DNA of 64,000 nucleotides from Viscum album (GCA_963277665.1 OY728165.1:1155648050-1155712049), one strand, 5' to 3'. Shown: positions 41,267 to 52,741, counted from the stretch's first letter. The notes: a model not told the origin generated them from the sequence alone. Made by a program: numbers and translations.

Positions 41267-44103
41267 TGTTACAATATAGGTACATAAAGAATAATTTATT
41301 TTCATTTTTGAATGAAATTGTTAAATTCATTATAAATGTGTAATGAAATAAGTGGTATTTGTATAAAATAATGAATCTTTATTAATTGAATAGTAAACTG
41401 ACTATTCGGATAGTAATGTCACTATTACAAATATTAATATGGCCATTAGAATAATAAAGGAACCACTAAAAGTTTAAATTAAATTTTGGTGTCTCATAAA
41501 AGAAAATATGATATATTTATATCATGGAATAAGTTAATCAATGTTTCAGAAATGAAAAATTAAGTGTCATTTTTTTAGAAACGTAAATTTTTACATATAA
41601 TTTTATAATTAAAGTAATCATTTAAAATAAAATTTATTTTCATAAGCTAGATTCATAAAATATTTTTTTTTATTTGTAAGATATTTTGGTGATAAGTTAT
41701 TTAATTTTGCTAAGTGTCATAAAATAAATTATAATATTTAAATCTGTATTTTTAATAAATGATGGTTTTAATTAAAAAACTAAATTTCTAATATATAATT
41801 TCTCTTAAAAACATGGATTCCATTTTTGATATATTATAATAGAAAAATTTTAGGGTTAAGTTTTAGTATTTTTATAGAATAGTAGAATTTCTGGTGAGCA
41901 ATGAAATCTATTAATTTATGGTATTAAACATTATAAGTTAAATACATGAATTATTTATTCATTTCTAATTTCATCACCCATTATAAATAATAAAAATTCA
42001 CTATTTACTATATGTAGTCACAGTAATCAACCATATTTATAGTATTTATCGAAAATAAGGAAAAATGATTAAAGTAATCAAAAACACAACTCTTTTATCC
42101 CTATAAATACCACCCCTCACCAGCTCTTCTCCGTACACCTCAAAAGACATTAATATTGTATAAATTTTAACCAATCCCCTTCCAAATATTATTCATCATG
42201 TCCAAGACCTACTAGACCCACAAAGAACAAAAACTAAGTTCCTTAATGAGGTTCTCATGGAGACAATATTTAAGTGGAAAACCCTCATTCTTTCTCTTTT
42301 AAATTTTTTCATTCCATATTTCTTTACACATTATCCCCATATCCCATATACAAAATGGAATGATTAAACCATTATCACATATATAATATAATTTTATTTT
42401 GTTAATGTAATATAAATCATCAAAATTCCCATCTTCTCCTCTTATTCTGAAAATTGAAAACATTGTTCATGAAATGTTGATTCACGACCCTCAAGGATGA
42501 TGATTTTCCATATTACAGTTCCTCCGTAATGTTTGGTCATAAAATGAAAATTGCAGTTAAAATAGATTTTAATATATATATATTTTAAATTTATATTGTT
42601 ATTTATCAAACTTCAATACATAATAATTAAATAAAAAAACCAATTTTCGATGGTTAGGAAAAAACACCTAAAACGAACCAAAAATTTCTCATTAATGTTC
42701 TATCCAATGATTAATCATCATATCCGAAAAAAGTATTTATGGGTTCATTTAAAATTATGTAAAAATATTTATACCATCTCCTTCCACTTCATAGGGTTTT
42801 CACCAAATTGACAAGACCTCCCACAATTATACTCAAGGGAACTAACACAAAATCCATGAAACAAAATCTCCTCGAACTATGATTATGATATTTAGAACTC
42901 ATCTAAATAAAAATAAATTTATATAATAAAATTGAAAAACAAATATTTGTGTAAAAAGGATTTGATTAAGTAATTAATGATTCTCATTTTGTTATCTGGT
43001 ACATTACGTACAAGTAATAAATAAGGTAGAGGAATTATTAACCTAATTTCCATTCCTTGGGTTAACCTTATACACCATTGATTATGTTGTGCTATGATTA
43101 TTTTTAAAATGAATTCTTATTATGTGTATATACATTTTATACATGTATTAAATTCATTTTATTTATTCTAACATTAATGATATGATATTTGAAATCGAAT
43201 TTCCTATAAGAAACTTATTTAATGTCATTTTTAAAATATTCAGAAAGATTGTTTTTTTCATAAACATCATGAACGTAATTTCACACACTCAGAAGGCTTT
43301 AGTATTTTGATGATTACATTATAATTTAAGAATTTTATTTTGAAATAAATAATTTTCAGTAATATCTATGTGGCTATATAAAAATGAAAAGTTATTTAAA
43401 AAATGAATTTGTTTTTACCTCCATAATATATATTTCATACAAGATTTTTGTGTTATGATTATATTATGGTTCATGGGAATTGTAATAATATTAGGTAGTT
43501 AATTATAAACCAAGGATGGTTGAGCATATTATAGTTCTCTGATGTATTGGGTAATGGTATGGAGTTTTGTAATTAGTATTATGATAAGAGAACATGGGAA
43601 TATATTGTAATAGTTATATAAAAATGCTTCCAAAAGTTAAATTTAATTATTCATTTATACTATCTATGGCTTTTTAAAAAAAATATGATTTCACAAGGTA
43701 AAAAAGAGATCTTGTGTTTTTTGTGTAAAATTTATACCATTGTGAAAATGATTTAATTCGTAGACTTAAGGTTTATTTATAAATTGTTATGTTTCTTTTT
43801 GATCTTTTTCTTATCATCCCATTTTTAAAAAAATAAAATAGATTTTTGAGGGGTAATGAAACAAAATAATTCTATTTTAATGTTATGAAGTTTTATTTTA
43901 AAAAGAAATAATGTTTTGTTTTGTTTCATATTGTGAGAAAATGGATATTAAGTAAAGGTTTGTAATTTTTAATATGACTTTAGATTTTTGAGGTTGTGTC
44001 CAGATTATCAAAAATCCAAACCTAAAAGATATTTTGGAATTTATTAAATTTAATTATAGTTGAATTATCAAGATTATGTTACATTTATGTTTTGATACTT
44101 ACA
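41267..44103 (+). repeat. Array LTR 2 (shared middle LTR)
   Basis: Begins TGTTACAATATAGG after the purine-rich AAAAAATGGGAAAGAA and ends GATACTTACA before a PBS; 2837 bases. TATA box TATAAATA at 42112-42119 with leader ACCACCCCTCACC. It serves both as the 3' LTR of unit 1 and the 5' LTR of unit 2. Confidence 0.78.
42112..42119 (+). promoter_or_regulatory. TATA box of array LTR 2
   Basis: TATAAATA in CCCTATAAATACCACCCC, the same module as in LTR B and in array LTR 3 (46140-46147). Confidence 0.6.
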
Positions 44104-45292
44104 GTTGGTATCATATCATGGTTTAGATATATTTATGGGTTATGATAGTGTTTATACAATACCCAAAATATAGTTTATATTTTGGTTAATTTTAAATGAT
44201 ATTTAATTTAAATATTTTTATGTTCCATCATCTATGATATTTCAATTTTGAATGGTTTTCCATAGAAAAAAATGTGGAATATGATATAGAATGGTACCAA
44301 GAGTGAGATATACTTCCTAATCTAAAACCTAGAAATTTTTGAATTGGAAACAAAAATTTTGTGATATTAATCGATCAATTGACGGATGAAATAAATTGTG
44401 ACGAAATCTATACATGAGATTATCTGGATCTAACTTAGATAAATTTTTCATTGGTATAACATTTTATGTGGAAACAATCTCTTACATTTAGTATATCTTT
44501 TAACATATTGGTGGGTAAAGGGTGGATTAAATCCATAATAATGATTTTTTATGCCATGGGGAGTTCATACCATCAAAAGGTTACTGTTTATATTTAATTT
44601 TTTGAATGTGAAGTCGAATAGTGGTGGTCAATGTTCATGAATATAAGGGATTGAGAAATAATTGATGTTTTTGAATGGTATGAATTCACAAGTATTTTCA
44701 TTCAGAAATATTTTACTAAGGATAAAAAAAATTTGGATGGAAACATAATTCTTGGAATTTAGAGAGCAGGAAGATTATATGGTTATATATGAATAAAAAT
44801 TCACTCAATTAGCAAGGTAAAATCCAATTTTTATTCAAAATCCTGATTGTAAAATAAACCCTTTTTACTCAATATTTAGGAAAAACATATCAATGGCCTT
44901 TAGATTATCATGAATTATAATGTTATGAAAAACTTTTTTGATGTGAGAAGAAGGTGGATGTTTTTTTATGGATCATGTTTTCTCCGACAACTAGTAGAAA
45001 AAATTTGTTGAGCTCACTATTGAGGTATTATGATGGATGCACCTCATGTTCTAATCCTTGATAATTTTTAGTTATAATATATCCATTTATATGAGGAAAA
45101 TATTTTCCCCATTTTGGATATTAGAGAGAATGTATTGTGAAATAAGTTAATTGACCAGGTTATGTTTTTGCGGAGAAGCACCATGGTTGATGAAGAAAAT
45201 TTAGAATCTGAAAATGATATTAGGGTAACATATCCTCACTTGATGAATAAGTAAATAAAATTGTGATAATTCAATTTCCAAAAATGGGATAA
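44104..45292 (+). pseudogene. Array internal region 2: gag fused to pol tail
   Basis: Same structure as region 1. Gag blocks at ~44460-44720 are '.GWIKSIIMIFYAMGSS.HQKVT', 'FECEVE.WWSMFMNIRD', 'IIDVFEWYEFTSIFIQKYF'. The pol tail at ~45085-45260 has 'YEENIF.ILDIRENVL.NKLIDQVMFLRRSTMVDEEN' type sequence and 'DIRVTYPHL'. Between gag and tail both regions share a 'DHVF.D' block, which shows the same deletion junction. Stops throughout. Confidence 0.7.
44106..44113 (+). promoter_or_regulatory. PBS of array unit 2
   Basis: TGGTATCA, two bases after LTR 2. The downstream GAG is changed to TAT, but position and core match the tRNA-Met PBS of the neighbours. Confidence 0.65.
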
Positions 45293-47042
45293 TGTAACAC
45301 CTTTGGTACCTGTAGAATAATTGTTTATTTTATTTTTTCATTCAATAGTTAAATTCATTGTAAATGTATAATGAAAAAATTATTATTTATTTAAATTATA
45401 TAATCTATTCTAATGGGATACTAACTTGGTCATTGAAATGGTAATAAAATTATTATGAATAGAAATCTAACCATTAGAATAAAAAATTCCCCAATTAATG
45501 TATAAATAAATTTTAGGTACATCTTAAATTAAAATATGATAAATTTATGTCATAGTATAAGTTAATAATTGTTTTAAAATTGGTAAATTAAGTGTTGGTA
45601 ATTCTTTTAATTGTAAATATTAATTTAATATTTTTTAATACATAAAATTATTTAAAATTAATTTTTGTTTCATATAATATATTCATAAATTAATATTTTT
45701 TATTATAATTAGAAGGTTATTTTTTGAGACCTTATTTAATTTTTCAAAGTCTCATAAAATCACTTATAATATTAAAATTGATATTTTTTGAATAAATGAT
45801 TATTTCAATAGATAATTAGATTTATCATATTTAGAAAATTATTTTCAAAATATGGATTACATATGGGAAATCTACATATTAAAATTTTTTTAGGAAATTT
45901 TTTTTTGATTTTTTTAAAATTTCTGAATTTTTTTGAATTGTGAAATACAATAATTTATGGAAAATTACTTTCTAAGTTAAATACATGGTTTTTTTAGTCA
46001 TTAATGATGTATGAACCCATTATATAGAACTCACAAGTACTATTCTCTATATTTATTCACAATAATAAGAACTATTAATATTCTTGAGCCAAAAATATAA
46101 AAAAAGATAAAATAATCAAAAACACCTCTATCCTATACCTATAAATACCACCAATCCCCACCTATACTCCTAACACCTCATAAACCTTCTAGTTTGTCTA
46201 ATTTTGTCCAAATTACCTACTCAATACTATTCCCCATGTCCAGAACCATCGCATTTCACCATAATAATAAAAAGGTGCTTTAATGAGGTTCTCAGGGAGA
46301 CGATATTCATGAGGTAAAATCATCCTTCTTTCTCCTATAAATAATTTCTTTATTTAGGTCATTCTACCATATCCTCACCACCTTATACAAATAATAATGA
46401 TAAATATAGTATCATATATATTTATTATAATTTTTTATTTTAATGCAATTTATGTCATCAAACCTCATCTCTTCGCCTCTTATTCAGAAAAATGAAAACA
46501 ACACACGTGATATATCGATTCACTTCCTTCAGGGAAGAACAAATTTTAATATTCCATTTCCTCCTTTAAGGGTCTCTATAAAATCGTTATTATGGTTAAA
46601 AAAGATTCTAAAATTTATAGTGTAACTTTTTTAATGTTATGGAACTATGTTATTCATATAATCATTAAATAGAATTAACTAGTTTAGAATGGTCAAAAAA
46701 ACCACAAAAAACAAACCAATCATTTATCATTAGTATTTAATCTAATGAATCATCCTCGTATTATAATAAAAATAGATATATGGGATATATGAAATTATAT
46801 AAACATATTAATACTATTTCTTTCTAGTTATGTTATTTTTCATACATTTTAGAAGAACTCCCATAATCATACTCAAGGGAATCAACCATGAATCCATGAA
46901 AAAAATTATTATGGAACAACAATTATTATATGTACAAAACATTAAAATGTAAATAAATAAACATAATAAAATGTAATAAAAAATATTGGTCTAAAGGGTT
47001 ATTAAATAATTAATGAATTAATCAAATTGGATTATCCATGAT
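45293..47042 (+). repeat. Array LTR 3, truncated by a nested insertion
   Basis: Begins TGTAACACCTTTGGTACC after CCAAAAATGGGATAA and aligns with LTR 2 through the TATA box (46140-46147), 'CTTTAATGAGGTTCTCAGGGAGAC' (~46278) and the 'CATACTCAAGGGAATCAACCATGAATCCATGAA' region (~46873). The alignment stops at ~47042, where TGTTACAACCC of the minus-strand element begins. The missing ~1.1 kb should lie beyond the right edge of the window. Confidence 0.75.
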
Positions 47043-48472
47043 TGTTACAACCCACCTTTCTCAAGATGATGTAAGGAGAATAAAAGTTCCTTTCCATTCA
47101 TTATTCAAGATGAAGAAGAGATAATGTCCCATAAGACCTTCCTTTAGCAGTCCCTGGAGTGGAGAATAACACCAATGTTATAGAATATCACATAAAATGG
47201 AAGGCATTACAATTATTAATGAAAATAGGATTGGGACATAAAATAGTAATCCTAATAAACTCCAAATACTAAAGGTAAAAGTAAGTCCATATTCTATCCC
47301 CACATGGATGTTCAAAAGTGATGCTAATACAATGTAGAACAAAACTCCAAAAAATTACAACAAGAAAAGAGACTAAGTAGAAATACAACAACTATCCTGA
47401 CGCCGAGGATTTTAATGTCAAGAACAGTCCTCAAATTACTCCTTGAAACATGAAAATAGTTTACAGACATAGGTTGAGTATACAAGTATACCCAGTCGAG
47501 AAACAAATTCCACCCATGCATATGTGGTGGAAACATACTAATTCCCCAATGAGAAAATAGTATAACCTCAAAGAACGAACTGATGAGTAATAACCACCCC
47601 ATCCTCACCAATTTACACTTAACAAATAACTCATGTTATGTAAAAGTAGTAGTATATGCACATCGACATTTGGGTACCGAGCACCAATTTCCCACAAGTT
47701 AACTATTATTCCTAATGGATAATGTCTTGATAATACCACTCATTTAAAACACATTCCCTCTACCACAACCTTCCCACACACGCATGGGCCTAAATCATAT
47801 CACACATCTTACCCATAGAATCATGTGCCACAACAACCATACCTCTCACCCAAAGACAACTGGTCCTCATCATGAAGACACTTGGGAATAAAATCATGGC
47901 CCTCAAACACCTATCCCCCTAATATACAAAAAACCTTCCCAAATGTCCTTGGACTATGGTAATCCTCATGCTATTATATCCAACCTAGAAATCATTGAAT
48001 GGTAAGAACTGAAAGAGTGTGTGTAGATGATAGTCAGTTACCAGCCATCCATTCTTCCATCGGGATATTAGGAAAGACACAATCCCCCAATAAATAGTGG
48101 TGTTTGTTAAATGGTGCTCAACAAGAATGGGGTGTATATATAAATCACAAGGAACTAAAATTTATACATATATATAAAAAATCACTCAAACCAACCTATG
48201 GGTCCCCAAAACAAACGAACAGACCACCCAGACCACCTTTGTTCGTATCCTTATATGCAAAACCACACAAAAAGAAATTATAAAATCATAAACCCAACCC
48301 CCTATTCATTTACCCAATTTTTATTTATTTATTAATGAGTTCACTATAATTTTTTCAAGCGCTACCTTGGGAAACTACCAAGTTAAATAATTTCTATTTT
48401 TAACACCCATTCTAGAAACTACAGAGAACAACAAACATTTAATTCCAATGCACAACACCTTTTTCCCTAGAC
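47043..48472 (-). repeat. 3' LTR of the minus-strand element, distal part
   Basis: The end of the LTR in minus-strand reading (terminal GGGTTGTAACA at 47053-47043). It joins 58321 across the cargo insertion with the duplicated TAGAC. A 95-codon antisense frame at 47324-47611 lies inside; it is hydrophobic but has no recognised motif and is probably chance. Confidence 0.6.
48468..48472. repeat. Left target-site duplication TAGAC of the cargo element
   Basis: TAGAC directly precedes the LTR start TGTAACGACC. The identical TAGAC follows the right LTR at 58316-58320. Five bases is the standard duplication for Ty3/gypsy insertion. Confidence 0.93.
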
Positions 48473-48635
48473 TGTAACGACCCGATAATTCATGTTTAGC
48501 GTAAATATATGTTTCCCTTTAACTATACCATCTTTCTATAAAAAGAAAATCAAAATAAATGAAAACCCATAGCAACAAGCATGAATGAAATACTCCTTAA
48601 TTAAGAAACACCTTGACGATTAAAACTTCCCACGA

Positions 48636-48881
48636 TCAAAGCATCACTAAGAAAAGATTCCAACCAAGAACCCAATTACAACGATGGGAAGACTGCTTAG
48701 AACTACTAGGAGCCCGAGAATGTGGTAAGGATTTCAAGCGTCCATCATAACGAACATAAGGATTGTTGAAGCCACCGCGACCGTGCTCAGCACCAAGGGG
48801 ATCACACGAACCATCTTCTTTTTCTCCTTCGGTCACTTGGGGTAAGAGACACCCGAGACCAAACCCTTTTATAAGCACCAA
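48636..48881 (-). other. Unidentified antisense reading frame in the LTR
   Basis: An 81-codon minus-strand frame whose counterpart in the right LTR is 106 codons (54279-54599). Both contain a hydrophilic core 'VTEGEKEDGS..DPLGAEH.RGGF' and 'NPYV.YDGR.KSLPHSR'. Conservation between two LTRs of one element is not evidence of function, because they were identical at insertion. The core looks more protein-like than a random frame, so a captured exon is possible. I do not recognise a family. Confidence 0.25.
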
Positions 48882-48885
48882 TATG

Positions 48886-48959
48886 ACCGTTGGACCTCAA
48901 ATGGCCACAAATCCGACCGTTGGTTCCCCAAATAATCCAATGTTCATTTTGACCGTTGG
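48886..48959 (+). promoter_or_regulatory. Triple ACCGTTGG cluster
   Basis: ACCGTTGG at 48886-48893, 48916-48923 and 48952-48959, just after a TATA-like TTTTATAAG at 48867-48875. In the right LTR two copies remain (54529-54536, 54559-54566) and the third is ACCATTGG. CCGTT/AACGG is the core bound by plant three-repeat MYB factors (MSA-like elements); that role here is inference. Confidence 0.4.
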
Positions 48960-50309
48960 AATAAAATCGGAATGACAATTGTGTTTTGTTTTGAATTAAT
49001 TTCTTAAAGTGTCATCAATGTTAATTCAGTTTTCCCAAAATGTTAAACTCTAGGTTATGTTCCGAAACAGTGAAAATCAATATTATTGCATTCGTCCATG
49101 ATACATATTAATTTGAACAATTGAACTTTTATTTTCTATTTATATCAAACTGGATGAATTTTTTTTATGAGTTATATATATATCGCATCAAAACTTGATA
49201 TATTATTTTCCCTATAATTAGACCTTTATTAATTATTTTCGAAACTATATTAAATTATGGTTTTATCTACAAATCTTGCGTCTTCAAGTTTACACAATTC
49301 TTTTAAGAAACCAATTTCTTTTCCCTCCTTAAAAGAATGTATCTGAATGTTTTCATCAAATTGTAAATTGAGGAAAACATTATGTAAATCAGCAAACTAA
49401 AAATAATTAAATAAATAAGAAAATAAATATATTTTGATGCTCTCTTTAATTGATTAAATGACCCTTTAAATTTTTCCAAAATATAATAATTATGGTTTAA
49501 AAATAATATATTTAATATAATAAAAATTATTTGTATTTTAAAACAAGATATATATATATATATAGATGTTTATATAATAAGATGTTTTTATTAAATCAAT
49601 TGAAAAATGACTTTTATTAAAATAATGAAAGTTAATTTAACAATTGGGTGTAATAATGTTGTTTTAAATTAATATTATTATTATTAATAAAATGATTTTA
49701 TTTGTTTTAAAGAAAAACCTGTTGAAATCGTGTTTTAAACCGCGGAGAACCACGGGACGTCCAATACTCTCCTTCCCTGATCGCGGCAGTCATTTTTTTA
49801 ATGTCGCCTCAGCTCCGGGCCATCCGATCTATTCCTCTTGTAATCCCTGCCTTCCATTTATTTTTCGCGTTTTCCTCCCTTCGCTTTCTTCTTCCTCCCC
49901 CGCGTCTGCCTGGTTTTTTCTACTCCCCCGTGCATTGTCGAACCAGTAGCATAGGGCCCCGTTTTCTCCTCTAGGCTGGTGCATAGCGCGGCTGTTCCCT
50001 CTTTTCCACAGCCGACAAGGACTCCTCGCCTCGTCTCCTTCTCCACATCGCGCTCAACCTCTTCCTCATTCCAAACCAGCAGCGCATGCTGCGCTTTTTT
50101 TTTCTAGTCTGGCGAAGAGACCTAGGCTGCTCCCTCCTTTCCACAAGTTGACACCGACACCTTTCCTCGGACGAAGACTCCCCGAAGTCTTCCTCTTCAT
50201 CTTCGTTTTTTTAAACCTGTGGCACCGAAGGCCAAAGGATCGGCTCTCTCTTCAGCCTCTGGACCATGTTTGCTGGATCGTCTTCTTCCCCACCTCTTCG
50301 TCGAGCAAG

Positions 50310-50950
50310 GTAAGGGTGATGTTTTGAAGCTCGGTTTTGGTTCACGTTTTTATTTCGTTTTTTTATATTCATATATATATATGTTATGTATATATATATA
50401 TATACATCCTAAGGTTATGCACCGTATTTCATTTGTTGCATCATCTCTTCTCTGTTCTGGTAAGGGTCGGACCATGTTTTTAAAAAAATTTATTTTAAAC
50501 TACGGTTTTCATATATATAAAAGTATATTCGGGTTATATATATATATATATCTGTATATATCTTATATGTTTATACCCCCAGTTCCTCATGCCTCATCTT
50601 TTCCTCCTCTCCATGCAAGGTGAGAATCATGTTTTAACATTGGCTGGGTTTTGACAAGATTCAGTTTTGTATAAGTACGTATATATTTTTATATCTACAT
50701 AATATATGTGCGTTCCTGGTATGTTGGAACCTGGTGCGAACCTAGAATTTGGGATCTCTTTCTCAGCATGAAGAACCAAATAGTGTTTAAAAGGGGAAGA
50801 TCCCTCCTTTGGTTTCGTTTTCTCCAGTTTTGGTACACTATATTTTATATACACCTTACATAAAAGTATATGTGTATAAAAATTTACATCAAGTCATTAA
50901 GAACTGGTTACCACTGTTTTCTTCATCCAGAGTTCGATCAGGTTAAATGC
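50310..50950 (+). promoter_or_regulatory. Splice-donor-like sites in degenerate ~150-160-bp repeats
   Basis: GCAAG|GTAAGGGTGATG at 50310, TCTG|GTAAGGGTCGG at 50460 and GCAAG|GTGAGAATCATG at 50620 are spaced ~150-160 bases. Each follows a C/T-rich stretch (CATCTCTTC or TTCCTCCTCTCC) and precedes ATGTTTT, GGTTTT and (TA)n. A fourth, weaker unit is at ~50938 (GATCAGGTTAAATGC). The first is a near-consensus plant 5' splice site. All are retained in the right LTR (from 55953). Confidence 0.5.
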
Positions 50951-51797
50951 AGTTTTCTCTTAGAGTTCATTTTATCTCAGTTTTAATGTTATACACATTG
51001 TGTATATAAATGTATATATATATATATACATTTATATACACATAAGAATAAGAGGATATATGAAAATATACAATTCTTCTTTCGTATTTATAACCCTGAT
51101 TTTTTTATTTCGCCTATAAAAATGGAGGTTTTGGGTAATTGTACGAACATGCAAAATCATGCAAGTATACGAAGTATATTGGTAAATACATACATGTGAT
51201 TATATCGATGTGTATGTACACCAACATGTACATGGTTTTCTTATCCATTTTGTAATGTATTATGGTATAGCATGATGAATTTATGGGTTGGTTGGGTTTC
51301 AAAATCATTCTCGAAACTAAGAATTTTCATTTATCACTGCTTCGGATAATCAGGATTTTTCTTAAAATAGATAGTATGGGCTTCTTGAACTTTTATAAAT
51401 GCATTCATGTATTAGTAGGTGTGTTCTCATGTGATAATGGAAGAGTTTACACAAATATACATGATAAACTTTATTATGCACTTTGTAACCTCAGCTGCCT
51501 GTATTAAATGCCTAAGATATCCATTTATCATCACATGTGTAATTAATGAGTGACCATGCTTTAATTGGGAATTTTGATGTATGGAATGTTAAGTGTTATG
51601 TGTACTTTCTTAAAACCCATTTTATCGAATGTTAACTTCTTATGTGCACGAAGCATGAGCATGCATGTCTTCATGTTTTTAATTAAAGAACTGTTTTCAT
51701 GTTATGTATGTGAAAATGGGGTTGAAGTAAGAATACATGGAACCCCATTAACGAATGACCATGTCAAGATATGTGAGGGATGTATAGGAGTTACATG

Positions 51798-51867
51798 TGA
51801 CGGGTGCGCCCGGAATTATATAGCGCAACAAGAATGATGTGACGGGTGCGCCCGGAATTATACAGCG
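51798..51867 (+). repeat. GGGTGCGCCCGG doublet in the cargo 5' LTR
   Basis: Two 28-bp copies (51798-51825 and 51840-51867) with core GGGTGCGCCCGGAATTATA, differing at one base near the end. The right LTR copies are at 57438-57465 and 57480-57507. GGGTGCGCCC can form a short GGG/CCC hairpin. Confidence 0.85.
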
Positions 51868-51869
51868 CT

Positions 51870-52119
51870 CCAATGCATTGGGTAATTCAAGAGTCTCATG
51901 AGACAAACATGTGTGACTGTCTTGGCGGTTAGCCTTGACTTGTGCTAAAGAAACAGGTCGGGAGGTGAGCCTCGACCTATTAAGTATGTTATACGGTCAT
52001 GATGAAAAGTCATGACAAGGTTCAGGATTATACATTCCCACTGCATGTAATGATAAAGGTTAACCAGGGGTTTGTTCAACTAACATGACATCCCCTAGTT
52101 GAAGGCTCCCATGATCATG
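51870..52119 (+). promoter_or_regulatory. Cluster of perfect palindromes and inverted repeats in U5
   Basis: CCAATGCATTGG (51870-51881) and GTCTCATGAGAC (51893-51904) are perfect 12-bp palindromes. GTCATGA/TCATGAC (51996-52002 and 52010-52016) is a 7-bp stem with a 7-base loop. TTCAACTA/TAGTTGAA (52075-52082 and 52096-52103) is an 8-bp stem. CATGATCATG (52110-52119) is a 10-bp palindrome. AGGTCG/CGACCT near 51956-51979 forms another stem. Most are unchanged in the right LTR (57510-57760). A structured RNA, such as a dimerisation or packaging signal, is a reasonable inference. Confidence 0.6.
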
Positions 52120-52678
52120 AGGATGTACTTTATGTAACAAGAACTATTTTTCATATGGTAAACTGTTAGATGAACTGCACTTTACACATAAACCATGATT
52201 TGCATGTTTCTTTATTAGCCATAGAATTCTTTTAGAATTGAAGTAACCTTGTTTTAACATTATGCATTCCTTATATTGTGCACTATGATCATGTTTACAT
52301 TAATTCTTATTTCAAGTATGTGCCTCTTTGTGCAAGTAGTTTTCAAAGAAAGATGGATTTCATGTTTTAAGAAAAGATAATGTTTTGTTTTAGCAATGTC
52401 TTTTTATTCTTTTCAAAAGGACTTATTTAAGAATTGATTTTCTTAAAATGTTTTAAAACCCCTTAATGGGAATTATTTTTGCTCACCCTATGTTTTTGTT
52501 AAAAAAAAATTCAGGCACGATTGATATTAATGAAGCTAATCAGAAGCAGCTGGTTTCCCAGAATCCAGAGCCTCACGATCATCTGTTGTAAATGAGACAT
52601 GATATTTAATTTGTAATAATGTAATGTAAAGTATATCATGTCTCATTAAGAACCCCGGGTTTTGGGGGTCGCTACAGT

Positions 52679-52690
52679 TGGTATCAGAGG
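52679..52690 (+). promoter_or_regulatory. Primer-binding site of the cargo element
   Basis: TGGTATCAGAGG begins two bases after the 5' LTR end (CTACA-GT). It matches the plant initiator tRNA-Met complement for 11 bases. Confidence 0.92.
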
Positions 52691-52741
52691 ATGGGTTCAG
52701 GAAACTCTGGAAAACCAGGTCATATAAATATATTGCTAAGA

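Larger units (their letters stand above)
37267..47042 (+). mobile_element. Tandem retrotransposon array LTR-INT-LTR-INT-LTR
   Basis: Three related LTRs (37267-40091, 41267-44103, 45293-47042 truncated) alternate with two ~1.2-kb internal regions. Each internal region starts with a tRNA-Met PBS and ends with a purine-rich tract. Both show the same structure: the gag N-terminal part joined to the last part of pol, with protease, RT, RNase H and the integrase core absent. Shared middle LTRs are expected after unequal recombination between LTRs, or after insertion of tandem cDNA. The third LTR is cut at 47042 by the minus-strand element. Confidence 0.78.
48473..52676 (+). repeat. 5' LTR of the cargo element (4204 bp)
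   Basis: TGTAACGACCCG...GGGGGTCGCTACA. From left to right it holds a CCGTTGG triplet region (48886-48959), an AT-rich U3 with (TA)n, a GC-rich C/T-rich block 49735-50310 that looks like a transcribed leader, a run of splice-donor-like sites between (TA)n tracts (50310-50950), the 28-bp motif doublet (51798-51867), a palindrome cluster (51870-52119) and the U5 end. Several frames of 60-134 codons are open in both LTR copies, but none shows a known domain. Confidence 0.92.

Noticed and set aside
47324..47611. 95-codon antisense hydrophobic frame as a membrane protein
   Set aside because: It lies inside the LTR of the minus-strand element, has no motif, and sits in T-rich DNA that favours hydrophobic codons.
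49692..49949. 85-codon frame in the GC-rich part of the cargo LTR (and its 55364-55591 counterpart)
   Set aside because: Low-complexity Ser/Pro-rich translation from a C/T-rich leader, overlapped by antisense frames; no domain seen.
50219..50623. 134-codon frame in the cargo 5' LTR
   Set aside because: It runs through (TA)n tracts and splice-donor-like repeats, and the corresponding stretch of the other LTR does not keep the same long frame.
51565..51837. 90-codon Cys-containing frame ending in the motif doublet
   Set aside because: The Cys pairs come from the repeated GTGCGCCCGG motif and neighbouring LTR sequence. The homologous 3' LTR does not keep it open at this length.
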